DNA from: Shewanella colwelliana ATCC 39565
GTDB taxonomy: Bacteria; Pseudomonadota; Gammaproteobacteria; Enterobacterales; Shewanellaceae
DNA length: 64,000 nucleotides
Assembly (NCBI RefSeq): GCF_000518705.1
Contig: NZ_KI912481.1
Location: 86,069 to 150,068 of the forward strand
Direction: 5' to 3'
Below are positions 52,642 through 62,564 of the stretch, piece after piece (the first letter of the stretch is position 1; every line of letters starts with the position of its first letter). The position numbers and the translations under genes were made by a program. A model generated the notes under the pieces. That model saw only the letters and a list, made by a program, of their open reading frames with translations. It was not told where the DNA came from and did no database searches.

Positions 52642-53752
52642 AGAAGGCTTTAATCTCATCCATTTGTGCTAAACCATCTAGGTAGCCAAGGTTTATCAAT
52701 GCGCTGCAATAGCTACGCTCAAACAGCAGATAGGAGACGATACTCGAGTCTGATTGTTGGTTAATGCCAATCAGTCTCAGCAGTGCTTTAACAGCCATAG
52801 GCATATCTTGGTAATGTTGAGCGGCAATCATGCTTAAATCTTCACTTGGCTTTATCACCAGTGTTTCAATAGGTTTAAGCGCTGCTTGGTGACGAACCTC
52901 TTCAGGGATCAGCTTCACTGTTCCGTTGATGCGCTGTAATCTTTCTAAATCACTGTTTAGTGTGTCAGAAAAGATAGTGTCGAGCAGGTGGCCAGCTATG
53001 GTTGCCGTTTTGGGATGATGCTCTAAATCCTGGTGCACTTGCTTATGACGACTCTCTAAATTAATCACCATTATTTTTTCGGCGCCAAGGTGAATAGGGC
53101 TACTTAGCGGTGCCAATTGGTGCACCGAACCGTCGCCATAATAACCACGATTAAGCTTAACTGAGGGAAACACTAATGGAATTGCCGCACTGGCAAGTAG
53201 ATGGTCGGTGTTTAGGTGAGTTCGTAAACCACAACGTCTTGCTCGTTGCCAATCATCTATCTCTTTACTGGCTTGAAAAAAGGTCACTGACCGTGAAGTG
53301 TTGTAGCAAGAGGTGTCGACACTCAAAGCATGCAGTGCGCCATTGCCGATATTTCTGTCGATGCGCTCAAAGTTGATTAACTGATTAAGTAGATCACGTA
53401 ATGGATCGTTGTCAAACAGGCTACCAGGATCAGGATTAATTTTCTCATCTTGCAGCCCCATTAAAGCCATCTGAGCCAAGTGTGAAAATACCCCTGCGAA
53501 AGAGGAACGGTAGATTTTATGGGTATCAAAGTGACGCCACACCCACTCAAGTTTACGTACACCTAAATGAAAGCAAGATGCATGGGTGGCAATAGAGGTC
53601 CCGTTGATAGCGCCGGCAGAGGTGCCACAGATGATTTTAAAAGGCACGCCATGGTTGCGGGGATAGTTTTGCACTATCGCCTTAAGCACACCCACTTGAT
53701 AGGCCGCTCTTGCGCCACCACCGCCTAATACTAAAGCCGTTCTGTCTGGCAA
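52628..53752 (-). CDS. Patatin-like phospholipase
   Basis: A 374-residue protein. The oxyanion loop LGGGGARAAYQVGVL is at residue 9, the nucleophile elbow CGTSAGAING follows at about 43, and the dyad Asp is in YGDGSVHQ (about 205). No signal peptide, so a cytosolic or peripheral acyl hydrolase related to RssA/YlbK is likely. The C-terminal 120 residues are family-specific. Convergent with the SGNH hydrolase, an ester hydrolase neighbour. Confidence 0.92.
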   Translation of the reverse strand: MPDRTALVLGGGGARAAYQVGVLKAIVQNYPRNHGVPFKIICGTSAGAINGTSIATHASCFHLGVRKLEWVWRHFDTHKIYRSSFAGVFSHLAQMALMGLQDEKINPDPGSLFDNDPLRDLLNQLINFERIDRNIGNGALHALSVDTSCYNTSRSVTFFQASKEIDDWQRARRCGLRTHLNTDHLLASAAIPLVFPSVKLNRGYYGDGSVHQLAPLSSPIHLGAEKIMVINLESRHKQVHQDLEHHPKTATIAGHLLDTIFSDTLNSDLERLQRINGTVKLIPEEVRHQAALKPIETLVIKPSEDLSMIAAQHYQDMPMAVKALLRLIGINQQSDSSIVSYLLFERSYCSALINLGYLDGLAQMDEIKAFFNID

Positions 53753-54138
53753 ATTCGCCCCTTATGTTTCTAAAAGTTATATCGTTTTTATTCTGTGTAC
53801 ATATTTCATCTTACTACTAATTTAGAATATGTGACCACCGCTTGTTCTACAAGTCGTCGCTCTGGTTTTAGGGGCTATTTTTTTACCCTAAGTACATCAG
53901 CCTTTGCTCGAATAGTGACAGAAAGCCCCTACCTAACATAGAAAGTTGGCAGCGACCCTAGTTAATAAGTCTATGTTTACTTGGGCCACTGAGATGAATC
54001 TTATTGTTTTTTTGTCGCTACTTTATTGTTATTTAAATGTTATTTACTATTTTTTGCTGGTGCGTGAGTGTCATAGCCCAAGTTGATAATAATAAGCGTT
54101 GGAGTAGACTGATTTGGCGTACATTTGAGGGATACAAC
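53753..54138. other. Divergent intergenic region, patatin / response regulator
   Basis: 386 bases without a convincing gene. It is AT-rich, with T-rich tracts near 53881 and 54006. In-frame codons from 54037 precede the response regulator, but GAGGGA before ATG 54139 marks the true start. Promoters for both genes must lie here; I could not pick sharp elements. Confidence 0.45.
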
Positions 54139-54801
54139 ATGATACCGCCACTAAAAATAATAATAGCCGATGATCACCCACTGTTTAGGCAAGCATTGGT
54201 CAATATCTTAACTAGCCAATTTGACAATGTGACCTTGTTTGAAGCCGAAACCGTGACAGCATTGGATGAAATCTTACAGCAACATGATGATGCAGACCTG
54301 TTACTGCTCGACCTGAATATTCCCAAAGCACATGGGTTTAATACTTTAGTTAATATTCGCAATACCTATCCGCATATTGGCATTGTGGTGATTTCAGGCC
54401 AAGAGGATAAGGTAACCGTAGGCAAGAGCATGTCATTTGGTGCCGCAGGGTTTATTCCTAAGTCCACGTCGGCACACCAGATGGTCAAAGCGATAAATAG
54501 TGTACTGGCAGGGCAGCAATGGTCACCCGTCAACAGTAGTGATTTAGCGTCTGTCACACTCGATAGTGTCAGCAGTAAAATTGCGAGCCTGTCGCCAAGG
54601 CAGCATCGTATTTTGATGATGTTTGCCGACGGTTTGTTAAATAAGCAAATCGCCTATGAACTTGGCTTGTCGGAAGCAACGGTTAAAGCTCACGCCAGTG
54701 CGATTTTCCTAAAGCTAGGGGTTCATACACGTACTCAGGCAGTTATCGCCATGAGCCAACTCTACCTCGACAAAGTCTCCTTAGTGGCAGAGGTTGAGTA
54801 G
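54139..54801 (+). CDS. NarL/LuxR-type response regulator, CrbR-like
   Basis: A 220-residue two-component response regulator. The receiver domain (about 1-125) has the acidic pair IIIADDHPLF, the phospho-accepting Asp in LLLLDLNIPKAHG and the Lys in AGFIPKSTSA. The C-terminal LuxR-type HTH (about 150-215) has LSPRQHRILMMFADGLLNKQIAYELGLSEATVKAHASAIF. It converges with the SSSF-kinase gene 54885-58358. In Vibrio and Pseudomonas the equivalent pairs CrbSR/MxtR-ErdR regulate acetyl-CoA synthetase; the CrbR assignment here rests on that pairing. Confidence 0.85.
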   Translation: MIPPLKIIIADDHPLFRQALVNILTSQFDNVTLFEAETVTALDEILQQHDDADLLLLDLNIPKAHGFNTLVNIRNTYPHIGIVVISGQEDKVTVGKSMSFGAAGFIPKSTSAHQMVKAINSVLAGQQWSPVNSSDLASVTLDSVSSKIASLSPRQHRILMMFADGLLNKQIAYELGLSEATVKAHASAIFLKLGVHTRTQAVIAMSQLYLDKVSLVAEVE

Positions 54802-54884
54802 ACCTGTCGCTGCTTTTCGTTGCCATGTCGAGATATAGACACTCGTTGTGCTTGCAAACACCTTGCTCTAAGCACTCATTATGC

Positions 54885-57800
54885 TCAATAGCTAGGTGTT
54901 TGCGCCGAATAGTTGGTGTGCAGGCTATTGGCTAATGTGGCGCTCATTACGGCTCTCAGTGCGATAGGTTTTATGATTTTACGCAGGTAACCGTACCCAA
55001 GTGCTTTGGTTTGCTGCACCACATTTTCATCTATGGTGGCCGTGATTAGGATAGCGGGAACGGGTTTGGTTAATTTCTGTTGCAGTTGCGCCATCAGATC
55101 CAGCCCATTTTGATTATCTTCTAACTGGTAATCGACCAAGACGATATCGATTTTTGAACCATATTGGTTAATGACCTTGTTTGCTTCATCAGGATTTGAT
55201 GCAGTATAAACATGGCACTTCCAGCCTGTTAGTAACGTCTTCATCCCTTCTAATACGTTCAGATCATTGTCGATACAGAGCACATGAACGCCATTGAGGG
55301 TCAATATGTCGGCTTTTGGGGCAATGGTATCTAGTTGTTGTGGGGGCGCTTTATCCAGTTGCAAACTGAAAATACTGCCGCTACCTAGCTTTGATGAGAG
55401 GCTCAGGTTGTGCTGCATCAACTCAGCTAAACCTTGTGCGATGTTGAGTCCAAGGCCTAAACCATTGACCCCATCATGACCTGAGTGCTGCAAGCGGGTA
55501 AACTGCTCGAAAATTTCCAACTGCTTTTCATCGGGGATCCCTGGTCCATTATCCACCACCTGTATTGCAAACTGGTCGCCACGGTGACGGCAACCTAAGA
55601 CAATTTTTCCTTCTCCGGCATAGCGAAATGCGTTGCTAATAAGGTTTTGCAAAATTCGCCGTAACAGCACTTTGTCACTGCGGATCCAGGCGCGGGTGCT
55701 GACGCATTTAAACTCGACCTGGGAATGAGTCGCCAGCGCACTAAACTCATCGACCAAAGAGTCGAGCACCTCTTGCAGTGGAAAGTCGGCTATCTCTGGT
55801 ACTATGGTGCCGCTCTCAATGCGCGACACTTCGTTGAGATCCAGCAGCAGTTCATTGGCCACTTGCAGTGAGTTGTCAATATAGCCAATCTGTTGCTTCT
55901 GTTTCCTCGACAGCTGTCCATTTTGTACAAAGGCTGATGAGAATAGGCGTGCGGCAGACAAGGGTTGTAACAGATCATGGCTACAAGCTTTAAGATACTG
56001 GCTTTTCTTTTGGTGGGCTTGTTCAATTTTTTGTAATGCCTCAGCCAGCTCTTCATTCGATTTTGCTAGCTGCAGATTGGTCTGTTCTAGTTTCTTCGTT
56101 CTTTCAAACACTCGGGCTTCTAGGTCGAGGTTTTTCTCTTTGAGAAGTTTTTCCGCCTCTCGGTACATGGTGATATCGGAGAATATCATCACAAAGCCGC
56201 CATCGGGAATTGGGTTACCTTGGATACGAATGGTCTTGCCATCGGCTTGCACGCGTTCACTGCTATGGTGGCTGCCTTGGCGCAAGAACGTCAGCCGCTT
56301 TTCCACCTGCTCCTCTAAATTATGTGGGTAGTGCTGCCCTTGGCTCAGGTTGTATTCAATCAGCTGCCTTACGGGGCACCCGATATAGATAAGATCTTCT
56401 GGGTAGTTAAAGAGCTTAAGGTAATACTGGTTCCATGCCACCAGGTTCAAATCTTTATCGATAACCGAGATCCCTTCCCCCGCGTTCTCAATAGCGCTGT
56501 GCAGCACTGAGCGGCTAAATGCGGTACGGTGGCTTGACGCTTCCTCTACTAGCTGCGCCACATCCTCTATCGCGATATCTCGTCCGTGCAGCGCACAGGA
56601 GATCACTAAGCGCGCCGAGGCTGAGCCCATTACACTGGCCAGCATATTTTCGGTAAAGGAGATCAGCGCTTGATTGTGACTATTCTTATCAAGGATCGGG
56701 TTAGGCTGGCAGGAGAAAAAAGTGTAGAAGCCTTGTGCGGCTTTATCTTTGCCCACAAAACGCGCAACCAATAACTCTAGCTCGGTCGGATTAACATGTT
56801 TGGGCACTTCTGGGGTGAGTTTATCTAGCTCGGTGCGCTCAAAAAAGTGACCTATCTGCATCTGTTCGTGCACGCTTTGACGAGTAAAGGAGGAAACCAG
56901 CCAGATAGCGGTGATATTTACAAATAGGCCTACTAAGGTCGCTAGGGTGGTCATTGAATATTCGGTGCCCGCAAAGGGATGTGGGTACATGCCCAGTTGC
57001 GGTAACAGGTTCAGCACTAGCCACAGGCCAAAGCCAGAGGAGATCCCGATGAGTACCCCAATTAAGGTGACTCGGCGCCATAAGAAGGCCGCAAACAGCG
57101 CCGGACCAATTTGGGCGATGGCTCCAAACGCCACCTCACCCAGTGACGCTAACGTATCAGGAGGGGCGATGAGAAACATGCCATAACTTAGGAAAATAAC
57201 AAACAGCACTAGTGCTTTACGAATATTGAGAAGATGAGAGCGAAACTTATGAAAGTCAGCACTTTGAATATTGTTAATTTTAAACAGTGTCGGGAACACC
57301 ACCTCATTGCTTAACATGGTGCTGAGGGCAATAGTCGAGATAATCACCATTGAGCTTGCCGCAGATATGGCCCCTAAAAAACTAAATAGACCGAGCCATA
57401 TTTCACCGCTGAATGCGGGCAAAAATAACACATAGGCGTCGCTTTGTAGTGAATCGCCGTAAAGAAGGTTCCCCGCTTGGCCCAGTGGTGTGGCAAAAAA
57501 AGCAAACACCAAAATATACAGCGGAAAGGTCCAGCGACTCCAAAGGGCGTGTTTTTGATCTTTAAGCTCAACAATGAGGACTTGAAACTGTCGTGGCAGA
57601 CAGAGAAAGGCGGACATTACAATAAACAGTAGGCCAAACATAGAGATAAGGTTTGGGTAGGTAAATTGGGTCGTGATAGGCGAGGTTTCACTCGCTTTAC
57701 GCCAAATTTCCAGTGGCGAGTCGAACAAATAGAAGGAGACAAATATGCCTATGCTCAAATACGCCACCAGTTTGACGAAAGACTCGAAAGCGATAGCCAG

Positions 57801-58358
57801 CATCATGCCCGGATGACGCTCGGTGACATCGATAGCCCGCACACCGAAGACTATAGTAAATCCCGCCAAAATAAGGCTAACCACTAACCCTAATTGCCAT
57901 GACGATAACAGGTGGTCTTGGCGCAATATCTCATAGGAGTTGACGATCGCTTTTTGCTGTAAGGCGATATAGGGCAGGGTGCCCACTAAGGCCACAAAGG
58001 TGACCACTACCGCTAGCAGCGGCGATTTACCAAAGCGCGCCGCCAAAAGATCGGCTATCGAGGTGATGTTGAGCTTAAGGCAGACGCGTATCACCCGTTG
58101 AATAAAAGGCCAGGCAAAAATAAACAATAAAATCGGTGCGATATAAACTGGCAGATAAGAGAAGGAGTTACTGGCTGCTTGCCCAGCGGTACCGAGAAAG
58201 CCCCAAGAGGTACAGTAAACACCCAGTGATAAGGAGTAGATGATGGTGTGCTGTTGGGTAAACAGTTTTTCACGGTATCTGTCGCCCAAAAAGGCCATTA
58301 AAAACAGTAATCCGATATAGCTGATGCTAATGGTGACTAAAAGCCAATTAGGAAACAT
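54885..58358 (-). CDS. Hybrid sensor histidine kinase with N-terminal Na+/solute symporter domain, CrbS-like
   Basis: A 1157-residue membrane sensor. The SSSF symporter-like domain with about 13 helices occupies about 1-500. A PAS domain (about 620-735, IENAGEGISVIDKDLNLVAWN) follows, then a coiled linker and HisKA (H in KACSHDLLQPLSAARLFSS, about 800), HATPase_c (LQNLISNAFRYAGEG, DNGPGIPDEKQ, GLGLGLNIA) and a C-terminal receiver (about 1025-1150, Asp in IVLVDYQLEDNQ, Lys in YLRKIIKPI). The SSSF domain in CrbS proteins is thought to sense or move a carboxylate such as acetate. It is transcribed away from the porin/ABC operon and toward its regulator. Confidence 0.9.
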   Translation of the reverse strand: MFPNWLLVTISISYIGLLFLMAFLGDRYREKLFTQQHTIIYSLSLGVYCTSWGFLGTAGQAASNSFSYLPVYIAPILLFIFAWPFIQRVIRVCLKLNITSIADLLAARFGKSPLLAVVVTFVALVGTLPYIALQQKAIVNSYEILRQDHLLSSWQLGLVVSLILAGFTIVFGVRAIDVTERHPGMMLAIAFESFVKLVAYLSIGIFVSFYLFDSPLEIWRKASETSPITTQFTYPNLISMFGLLFIVMSAFLCLPRQFQVLIVELKDQKHALWSRWTFPLYILVFAFFATPLGQAGNLLYGDSLQSDAYVLFLPAFSGEIWLGLFSFLGAISAASSMVIISTIALSTMLSNEVVFPTLFKINNIQSADFHKFRSHLLNIRKALVLFVIFLSYGMFLIAPPDTLASLGEVAFGAIAQIGPALFAAFLWRRVTLIGVLIGISSGFGLWLVLNLLPQLGMYPHPFAGTEYSMTTLATLVGLFVNITAIWLVSSFTRQSVHEQMQIGHFFERTELDKLTPEVPKHVNPTELELLVARFVGKDKAAQGFYTFFSCQPNPILDKNSHNQALISFTENMLASVMGSASARLVISCALHGRDIAIEDVAQLVEEASSHRTAFSRSVLHSAIENAGEGISVIDKDLNLVAWNQYYLKLFNYPEDLIYIGCPVRQLIEYNLSQGQHYPHNLEEQVEKRLTFLRQGSHHSSERVQADGKTIRIQGNPIPDGGFVMIFSDITMYREAEKLLKEKNLDLEARVFERTKKLEQTNLQLAKSNEELAEALQKIEQAHQKKSQYLKACSHDLLQPLSAARLFSSAFVQNGQLSRKQKQQIGYIDNSLQVANELLLDLNEVSRIESGTIVPEIADFPLQEVLDSLVDEFSALATHSQVEFKCVSTRAWIRSDKVLLRRILQNLISNAFRYAGEGKIVLGCRHRGDQFAIQVVDNGPGIPDEKQLEIFEQFTRLQHSGHDGVNGLGLGLNIAQGLAELMQHNLSLSSKLGSGSIFSLQLDKAPPQQLDTIAPKADILTLNGVHVLCIDNDLNVLEGMKTLLTGWKCHVYTASNPDEANKVINQYGSKIDIVLVDYQLEDNQNGLDLMAQLQQKLTKPVPAILITATIDENVVQQTKALGYGYLRKIIKPIALRAVMSATLANSLHTNYSAQTPSY

Positions 58359-58616
58359 AGGTCATTCCGACTCTTCTTATAAGGAGTTACCCACTAACCT
58401 CCTTGTTTGTTATGAAATTTAACATACCACATTTCCCCATTGTTGCCTCGGTCACGACTACCGACTTAAGTCGTAGATCTTAGGTTGTAAGTCTTACGGA
58501 TTAGCCGATTGGTATTACGCCTAAGGCATTAATACTCTCTAACTAATACCTATTCCCAATTGAGCCAACCCTGCAATTTCTCCATCTTGGAGTCAGACAA
58601 AACAGGGGATATAAAG
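58359..58616. promoter_or_regulatory. Divergent control region, CrbS-like kinase / DcaP-like porin operon
   Basis: 258 bases rich in dyads: TGTTA-N7-TAACA (58408-58424); the 12-bp palindrome CGACTTAAGTCG (58462-58473); GTAAG-T-CTTAC (58487-58497); and GTATTACGCC with GGCATTAATAC (58512-58521 and 58525-58535). Such symmetrical sites suit a LuxR-type regulator such as the CrbR-like protein and possibly CRP. AGGGGA at 58604-58609 is the porin Shine-Dalgarno. Confidence 0.55.
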
Positions 58617-59657
58617 ATGCTCATTTCAACAATAAAAAAGATCACACTTGCAAGTTCACTCTGTCTACTGGCTGGTTCTGCGATGGCCGGTTACGACTTC
58701 GACGTTGGTGAAGAGGGTAAGCTATCGTTTGGCGGCTACCTTAAGGTGGACGCCCGTTATGTATCAGGCGATGTCGCTTATCGAGACTTTTGGATCGGCA
58801 CGGGAACCGCGCTAGAGCAGGATGCCTCACAATTTCGTATTTTTGCCAATGAATCACGCTTCAACACCAAATATGTGCATGGCGATGTGATGGGCTTTAT
58901 TGAAATGGATTTTCTCGGTGGCGGTGGCAATCAGGTTGTGTCCAATTCGGCTAATCCGCGTCTGCGTCATGCATTCATTAAGTATAAAGGGCTGACCGCA
59001 GGACAAACCTGGACCACCTTTATGAATACCAGTGCCATTCCTGAAACCGCCGATTTTGCCGGCGCGACAGTGGGGCTGGCATTTATTCGCCAGGGGCAAA
59101 TTCGTTATGACATGGGCGGCTTCCAAGTATCGATAGAGAATCCTGAAAGTGTCGGTGGTGATACTGCCAATGACGATTTGCCGGATGTTATCGCTCGTTA
59201 CAACTTCAAAGGCGACTGGGGTAATGTGTCTATTTCAGCCCTAGGTCGCAGCTTAAACACCAATGCTGGCAATAGTGAAACCGCCTTTGGTGGTTCAATT
59301 GCTGGACGGATCAAGACGTTTGGTAAAGACGATTTACGCTTTCAATTTCACCAAGGTGAGGTCGGACGTTATGTCGGCATCGGTGCCGCGTCAGATTTGG
59401 TGGATGAAGAAGTTGAAACTACTACCTCTTATCTCGCTGCGTATCGTCACTACTGGACCGACACGTTAAGAAGCACAGTGCTTTACGGTCGTGTTGAAAC
59501 CGATATCACTTCCGCTGAGCGTAGTCAGTGGAGCGTTAACTTGTTCCAAAACCTTACCCCGGCATTAGCCATAGGTATTGAGGTGGGCAACTTTGAAATT
59601 GGCGATAAAGATGTCGACTCCAATTATGCTCAGCTATCTATGCGTTACGCCCTTTAA
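58617..59657 (+). CDS. DcaP-like outer-membrane porin
   Basis: A 346-residue trimeric-type porin. The signal peptide is cut near GSAMA (about residue 24). The DcaP-like pattern is clear: GGYLKVDARYVSG, ESRFNTKYVHGDVMGFIEMDFLGGGG, NPRLRHAFIKYKGLTAGQTWTTFM and PETADFAGATVG. Relatives pass dicarboxylates or other organic anions. ATG 58617 is preferred over the upstream in-frame start at 58560 because AGGGGA lies seven bases before it and the signal peptide then starts properly. First gene of the ABC-transporter block, but with its own terminator. Confidence 0.88.
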   Translation: MLISTIKKITLASSLCLLAGSAMAGYDFDVGEEGKLSFGGYLKVDARYVSGDVAYRDFWIGTGTALEQDASQFRIFANESRFNTKYVHGDVMGFIEMDFLGGGGNQVVSNSANPRLRHAFIKYKGLTAGQTWTTFMNTSAIPETADFAGATVGLAFIRQGQIRYDMGGFQVSIENPESVGGDTANDDLPDVIARYNFKGDWGNVSISALGRSLNTNAGNSETAFGGSIAGRIKTFGKDDLRFQFHQGEVGRYVGIGAASDLVDEEVETTTSYLAAYRHYWTDTLRSTVLYGRVETDITSAERSQWSVNLFQNLTPALAIGIEVGNFEIGDKDVDSNYAQLSMRYAL

Positions 59658-59668
59658 CCCACTCGTTA

Positions 59669-59701
59669 GGAGGGCGGCTCAATAGCGCCCTCCCATTTTT
59701 T
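59669..59701 (+). terminator. Terminator after the porin gene
   Basis: GGAGGGCG (59669-59676) pairs with CGCCCTCC (59686-59693), followed after two bases by six T. It would let porin mRNA exceed that of the downstream transporter genes. Confidence 0.87.
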
Positions 59702-59802
59702 GACTGGCCTGCGCTGCCCAGTGTGATAGCAAGTCGAGCATTTTCTCTACACAACAATAGCGAAATGGATGTAACGGCAACGCCGTTCAAAGGAGTATGG
59801 GT

Positions 59803-60600
59803 GTGACCGATACCATTTTAAAAGTCGAACAAATTTCCTTGGCGTTTGGTGGTGTAAAAGCCCTTACCGACGTCAGTTTCGAAGTAAAGCAAGGCGCCGT
59901 ATTCTCCATTATTGGTCCTAATGGTGCGGGCAAAACGTCGATGCTAAACAGTATTTCAGGCCGTTATCGGCCACAGCATGGCAGCATTCATTTTAACGGC
60001 AAAGATGTTACCCATATGCGCCCGAACGATCGCGCCGACCTTGGCATCGGGCGCACTTTTCAAAACCTCGCCCTTTTTGGCCACATGTCAGTGCTGGACA
60101 ACATCATGGTGGGCCGCCATCACTTAATGAAAAACAACTGGCTCACAGGGCCGCTTTATTGGGCATCGCCAGCCCAAAAGGAGGAGCTGGCACACCGTCG
60201 CCAAGTCGAAGAGATTATTGATTTTCTCGATATTTCACACGTTCGTAAATCGGTAGCTGGCACGCTTTCTTATGGCCTACGCAAACGGGTGGAACTGGCA
60301 CGTGCCATGGCACTTAATCCCAAGTTAATTTTATTAGATGAACCCATGGCAGGCATGAACCTTGAAGAGAAAGAGGATATGGCGCGTTACATCTTAGATT
60401 TGAATGAAGAGTTCGGTGTGACCGTCGCAATGATTGAGCATGATATGGGCGTGGTGATGGATATCTCCCATGAGGTGATGGTGCTCGACTTTGGCAAAAA
60501 GCTCATTTGTGGTTTACCCGACGAGGTGATGGCCAATGAGCATGTAAGGCAGGCTTATCTGGGGCTTGATGACAATGAGCAATTACAAGAGGTCGGATAA
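59803..60600 (+). CDS. LIV-type ABC transporter ATPase (LivG-like)
   Basis: A 265-residue ATP-binding subunit. Walker A is GPNGAGKTS, the Q-loop GRTFQNLALFGHMSV, the signature LSYGLRKRVELARAMA and Walker B LILLDEPMAGMN. The insertion between Q-loop and signature is typical of LivG. GTG 59803 is preferred because AGGAG (59791-59795) is seven bases away; the upstream ATG 59797 would directly abut it. It overlaps the acyl-CoA synthetase gene by one base (TAATG). Confidence 0.93.
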   Translation: MTDTILKVEQISLAFGGVKALTDVSFEVKQGAVFSIIGPNGAGKTSMLNSISGRYRPQHGSIHFNGKDVTHMRPNDRADLGIGRTFQNLALFGHMSVLDNIMVGRHHLMKNNWLTGPLYWASPAQKEELAHRRQVEEIIDFLDISHVRKSVAGTLSYGLRKRVELARAMALNPKLILLDEPMAGMNLEEKEDMARYILDLNEEFGVTVAMIEHDMGVVMDISHEVMVLDFGKKLICGLPDEVMANEHVRQAYLGLDDNEQLQEVG

Positions 60601-62564
60601 TGAGTAGGTCAAACCACACATCGGCAGCTGCATTTGAGATGGGCACATTAGATACCTTTCCTAAGATTTTACGTCACAATGCGGCCAATTGGGGTAAAGA
60701 TATTGCGATGCGCGAGAAAGAGTTTGGCATCTGGAGTGAGTTCAGTTGGCAAGACTACCATAACCGCGTGAAGTGGATGGCTTTAGCATTTAATCACTTG
60801 GGTATTTCCGCAAAGGCAACCGTTGCACTGCTTGGTGACAACCGCCCTGAGTGGGTATGGGGCGAGGTCGCTGCCCATGCCATGGGCTGTTTCTCATTAG
60901 GGATCTACCAAGACTCTTTGCATGAAGAGGTGGCTTACCTTCTCAATCGCAGCAACGCTCAGGTTGTTGTGGCAGAAGATGAAGAGCAGTGCGATAAACT
61001 GCTGGAGCTGGGCGAGCAGATCCCAGCGGTAAAATATATCGTCTACTGTGACCCACGTGGCATGCGCAAATATGATGATAAGCGCCTGATAAGTATTGAA
61101 GATATATATCGGATTGGTCAAGAGGTAGACAATCAAACTCCGCGTTTGTATGACAATTTAGTCGATGCGGGCAAGGCTGACGATATTGCTATCTATTGCA
61201 CCACTTCCGGGACCACCTCAAAGCCTAAAATTGTATTACTGCAAGGGGGCAAGTTTGTTGAGCATTGCTGCTCCTATCTACGCGCCGATCCGCGTGCGCC
61301 AGGCGACAACTATGTGTCGGTACTGCCGCTTCCTTGGATCATGGAGCAAGTCTATGCGGTGGGTCAGTCATTGATCGCGCGACAAATCGTTAATTTTGTC
61401 GAAGAGCAAGAGACCATGATGGCCGACTTACGTGAAATTGGCCCAAGTTTTGTTTTGTTAGCGCCCAGAGTATGGGAGGGGATTTTAGCCGACGTTAAAG
61501 CGCGCATGATGGATTCGACACCACTGAAACAGAAACTATTTGATTTCGCCATGGCCCGCGCGGAACAACGTTTGGCTCAAGGGAAGCGCTCAACACTGGC
61601 CGACATCATCTTAATGAAAGCGTTGAGAGATAGGCTCGGCTTTTCATTTTTAAAGTCAGCCGCTACAGGTGGTGCAGCCATGGGGCCAGATACTTTCAAG
61701 TTTTTCCAGAGTATTGGGGTGCCGTTAAGGCAGCTCTATGGGCAAACCGAGATGTGTGGCGCTTACACCATACATCATGAAGATGATGTGGATTATGACT
61801 CGGTTGGCGTTGCTTTTGACACGGCAGAGCTGCAAGTGATTAATTCCGACAGCGAAGGCGTTGGCGAAGTGATTGCTAAAACCGTGGGGATGTTCTGCGG
61901 CTATTTAGGCGACCAAGCCGCCTATGACGAAGATGTTCAGGAGGGTTGGATGCACACCGGTGATGCGGGGTATTTCAAACCCAATGGTCATTTAGTGGTG
62001 ATTGACCGCATCAAAGACTTAGCTAAAACCAGCAACGGTATTCAGTACTCGCCGCAGTATATTGAGAACAAACTCAAGTTCTCCTCCTTTATCGGAGAGG
62101 CGGTTATCCTGGGTAAAGACAAGCCCTATCTGTCTGCCATCTTATGTATCCGCTTTAGCATTGTATCCAAGTGGGCTGAACAGCAGGGATTGGCCTTTAC
62201 CAACTACACCAACTTATCCACGCTGCCTGAAGTCTATGAGCAGTTAACCAAAGAGGTTGAGGTGGTCAATAGCAGCCTGCCAGATGCCCAGAAAATTAAT
62301 AAATTCATTTTGTTATACAAAGAGCTAGATGCCGATGATGGCGAGCTTACTCGTACCCGTAAAGTGCGCCGAGGGGTGATAGCAGATAAATATGGCGAGA
62401 TCATCGATTCAATCTATAACGATGACGACCATGTCGATATCGACACCGTTATTACCTTCCAAGATGGCACCAAGTCACGGATTAAAACACAGCTACAAGT
62501 GGCCACAGTGGGAAGCCCTGATTTAGCCGCCAACGTAAGTGTTGAGCAAAGGAGAGCATCATGA
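60600..62564 (+). CDS. Long-chain-type AMP-dependent acyl-CoA synthetase
   Basis: A 654-residue acyl-CoA ligase embedded between LivG and LivH genes. Motifs are intact: ATP-binding YCTTSGTTSKPK, YGQTEMCGAY, HTGDAGYF, DRIKDLAKTSNG and the C-terminal catalytic Lys region ELTRTRKVRRG. The length and sequence style (FadD15-like, with long insertions) fit long-chain or aromatic acids rather than acetate. It would trap an imported acid as a CoA thioester. Coupled by overlaps to both neighbours (TAATG and ATGA). Substrate unknown. Confidence 0.92.
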   Translation: MSRSNHTSAAAFEMGTLDTFPKILRHNAANWGKDIAMREKEFGIWSEFSWQDYHNRVKWMALAFNHLGISAKATVALLGDNRPEWVWGEVAAHAMGCFSLGIYQDSLHEEVAYLLNRSNAQVVVAEDEEQCDKLLELGEQIPAVKYIVYCDPRGMRKYDDKRLISIEDIYRIGQEVDNQTPRLYDNLVDAGKADDIAIYCTTSGTTSKPKIVLLQGGKFVEHCCSYLRADPRAPGDNYVSVLPLPWIMEQVYAVGQSLIARQIVNFVEEQETMMADLREIGPSFVLLAPRVWEGILADVKARMMDSTPLKQKLFDFAMARAEQRLAQGKRSTLADIILMKALRDRLGFSFLKSAATGGAAMGPDTFKFFQSIGVPLRQLYGQTEMCGAYTIHHEDDVDYDSVGVAFDTAELQVINSDSEGVGEVIAKTVGMFCGYLGDQAAYDEDVQEGWMHTGDAGYFKPNGHLVVIDRIKDLAKTSNGIQYSPQYIENKLKFSSFIGEAVILGKDKPYLSAILCIRFSIVSKWAEQQGLAFTNYTNLSTLPEVYEQLTKEVEVVNSSLPDAQKINKFILLYKELDADDGELTRTRKVRRGVIADKYGEIIDSIYNDDDHVDIDTVITFQDGTKSRIKTQLQVATVGSPDLAANVSVEQRRAS

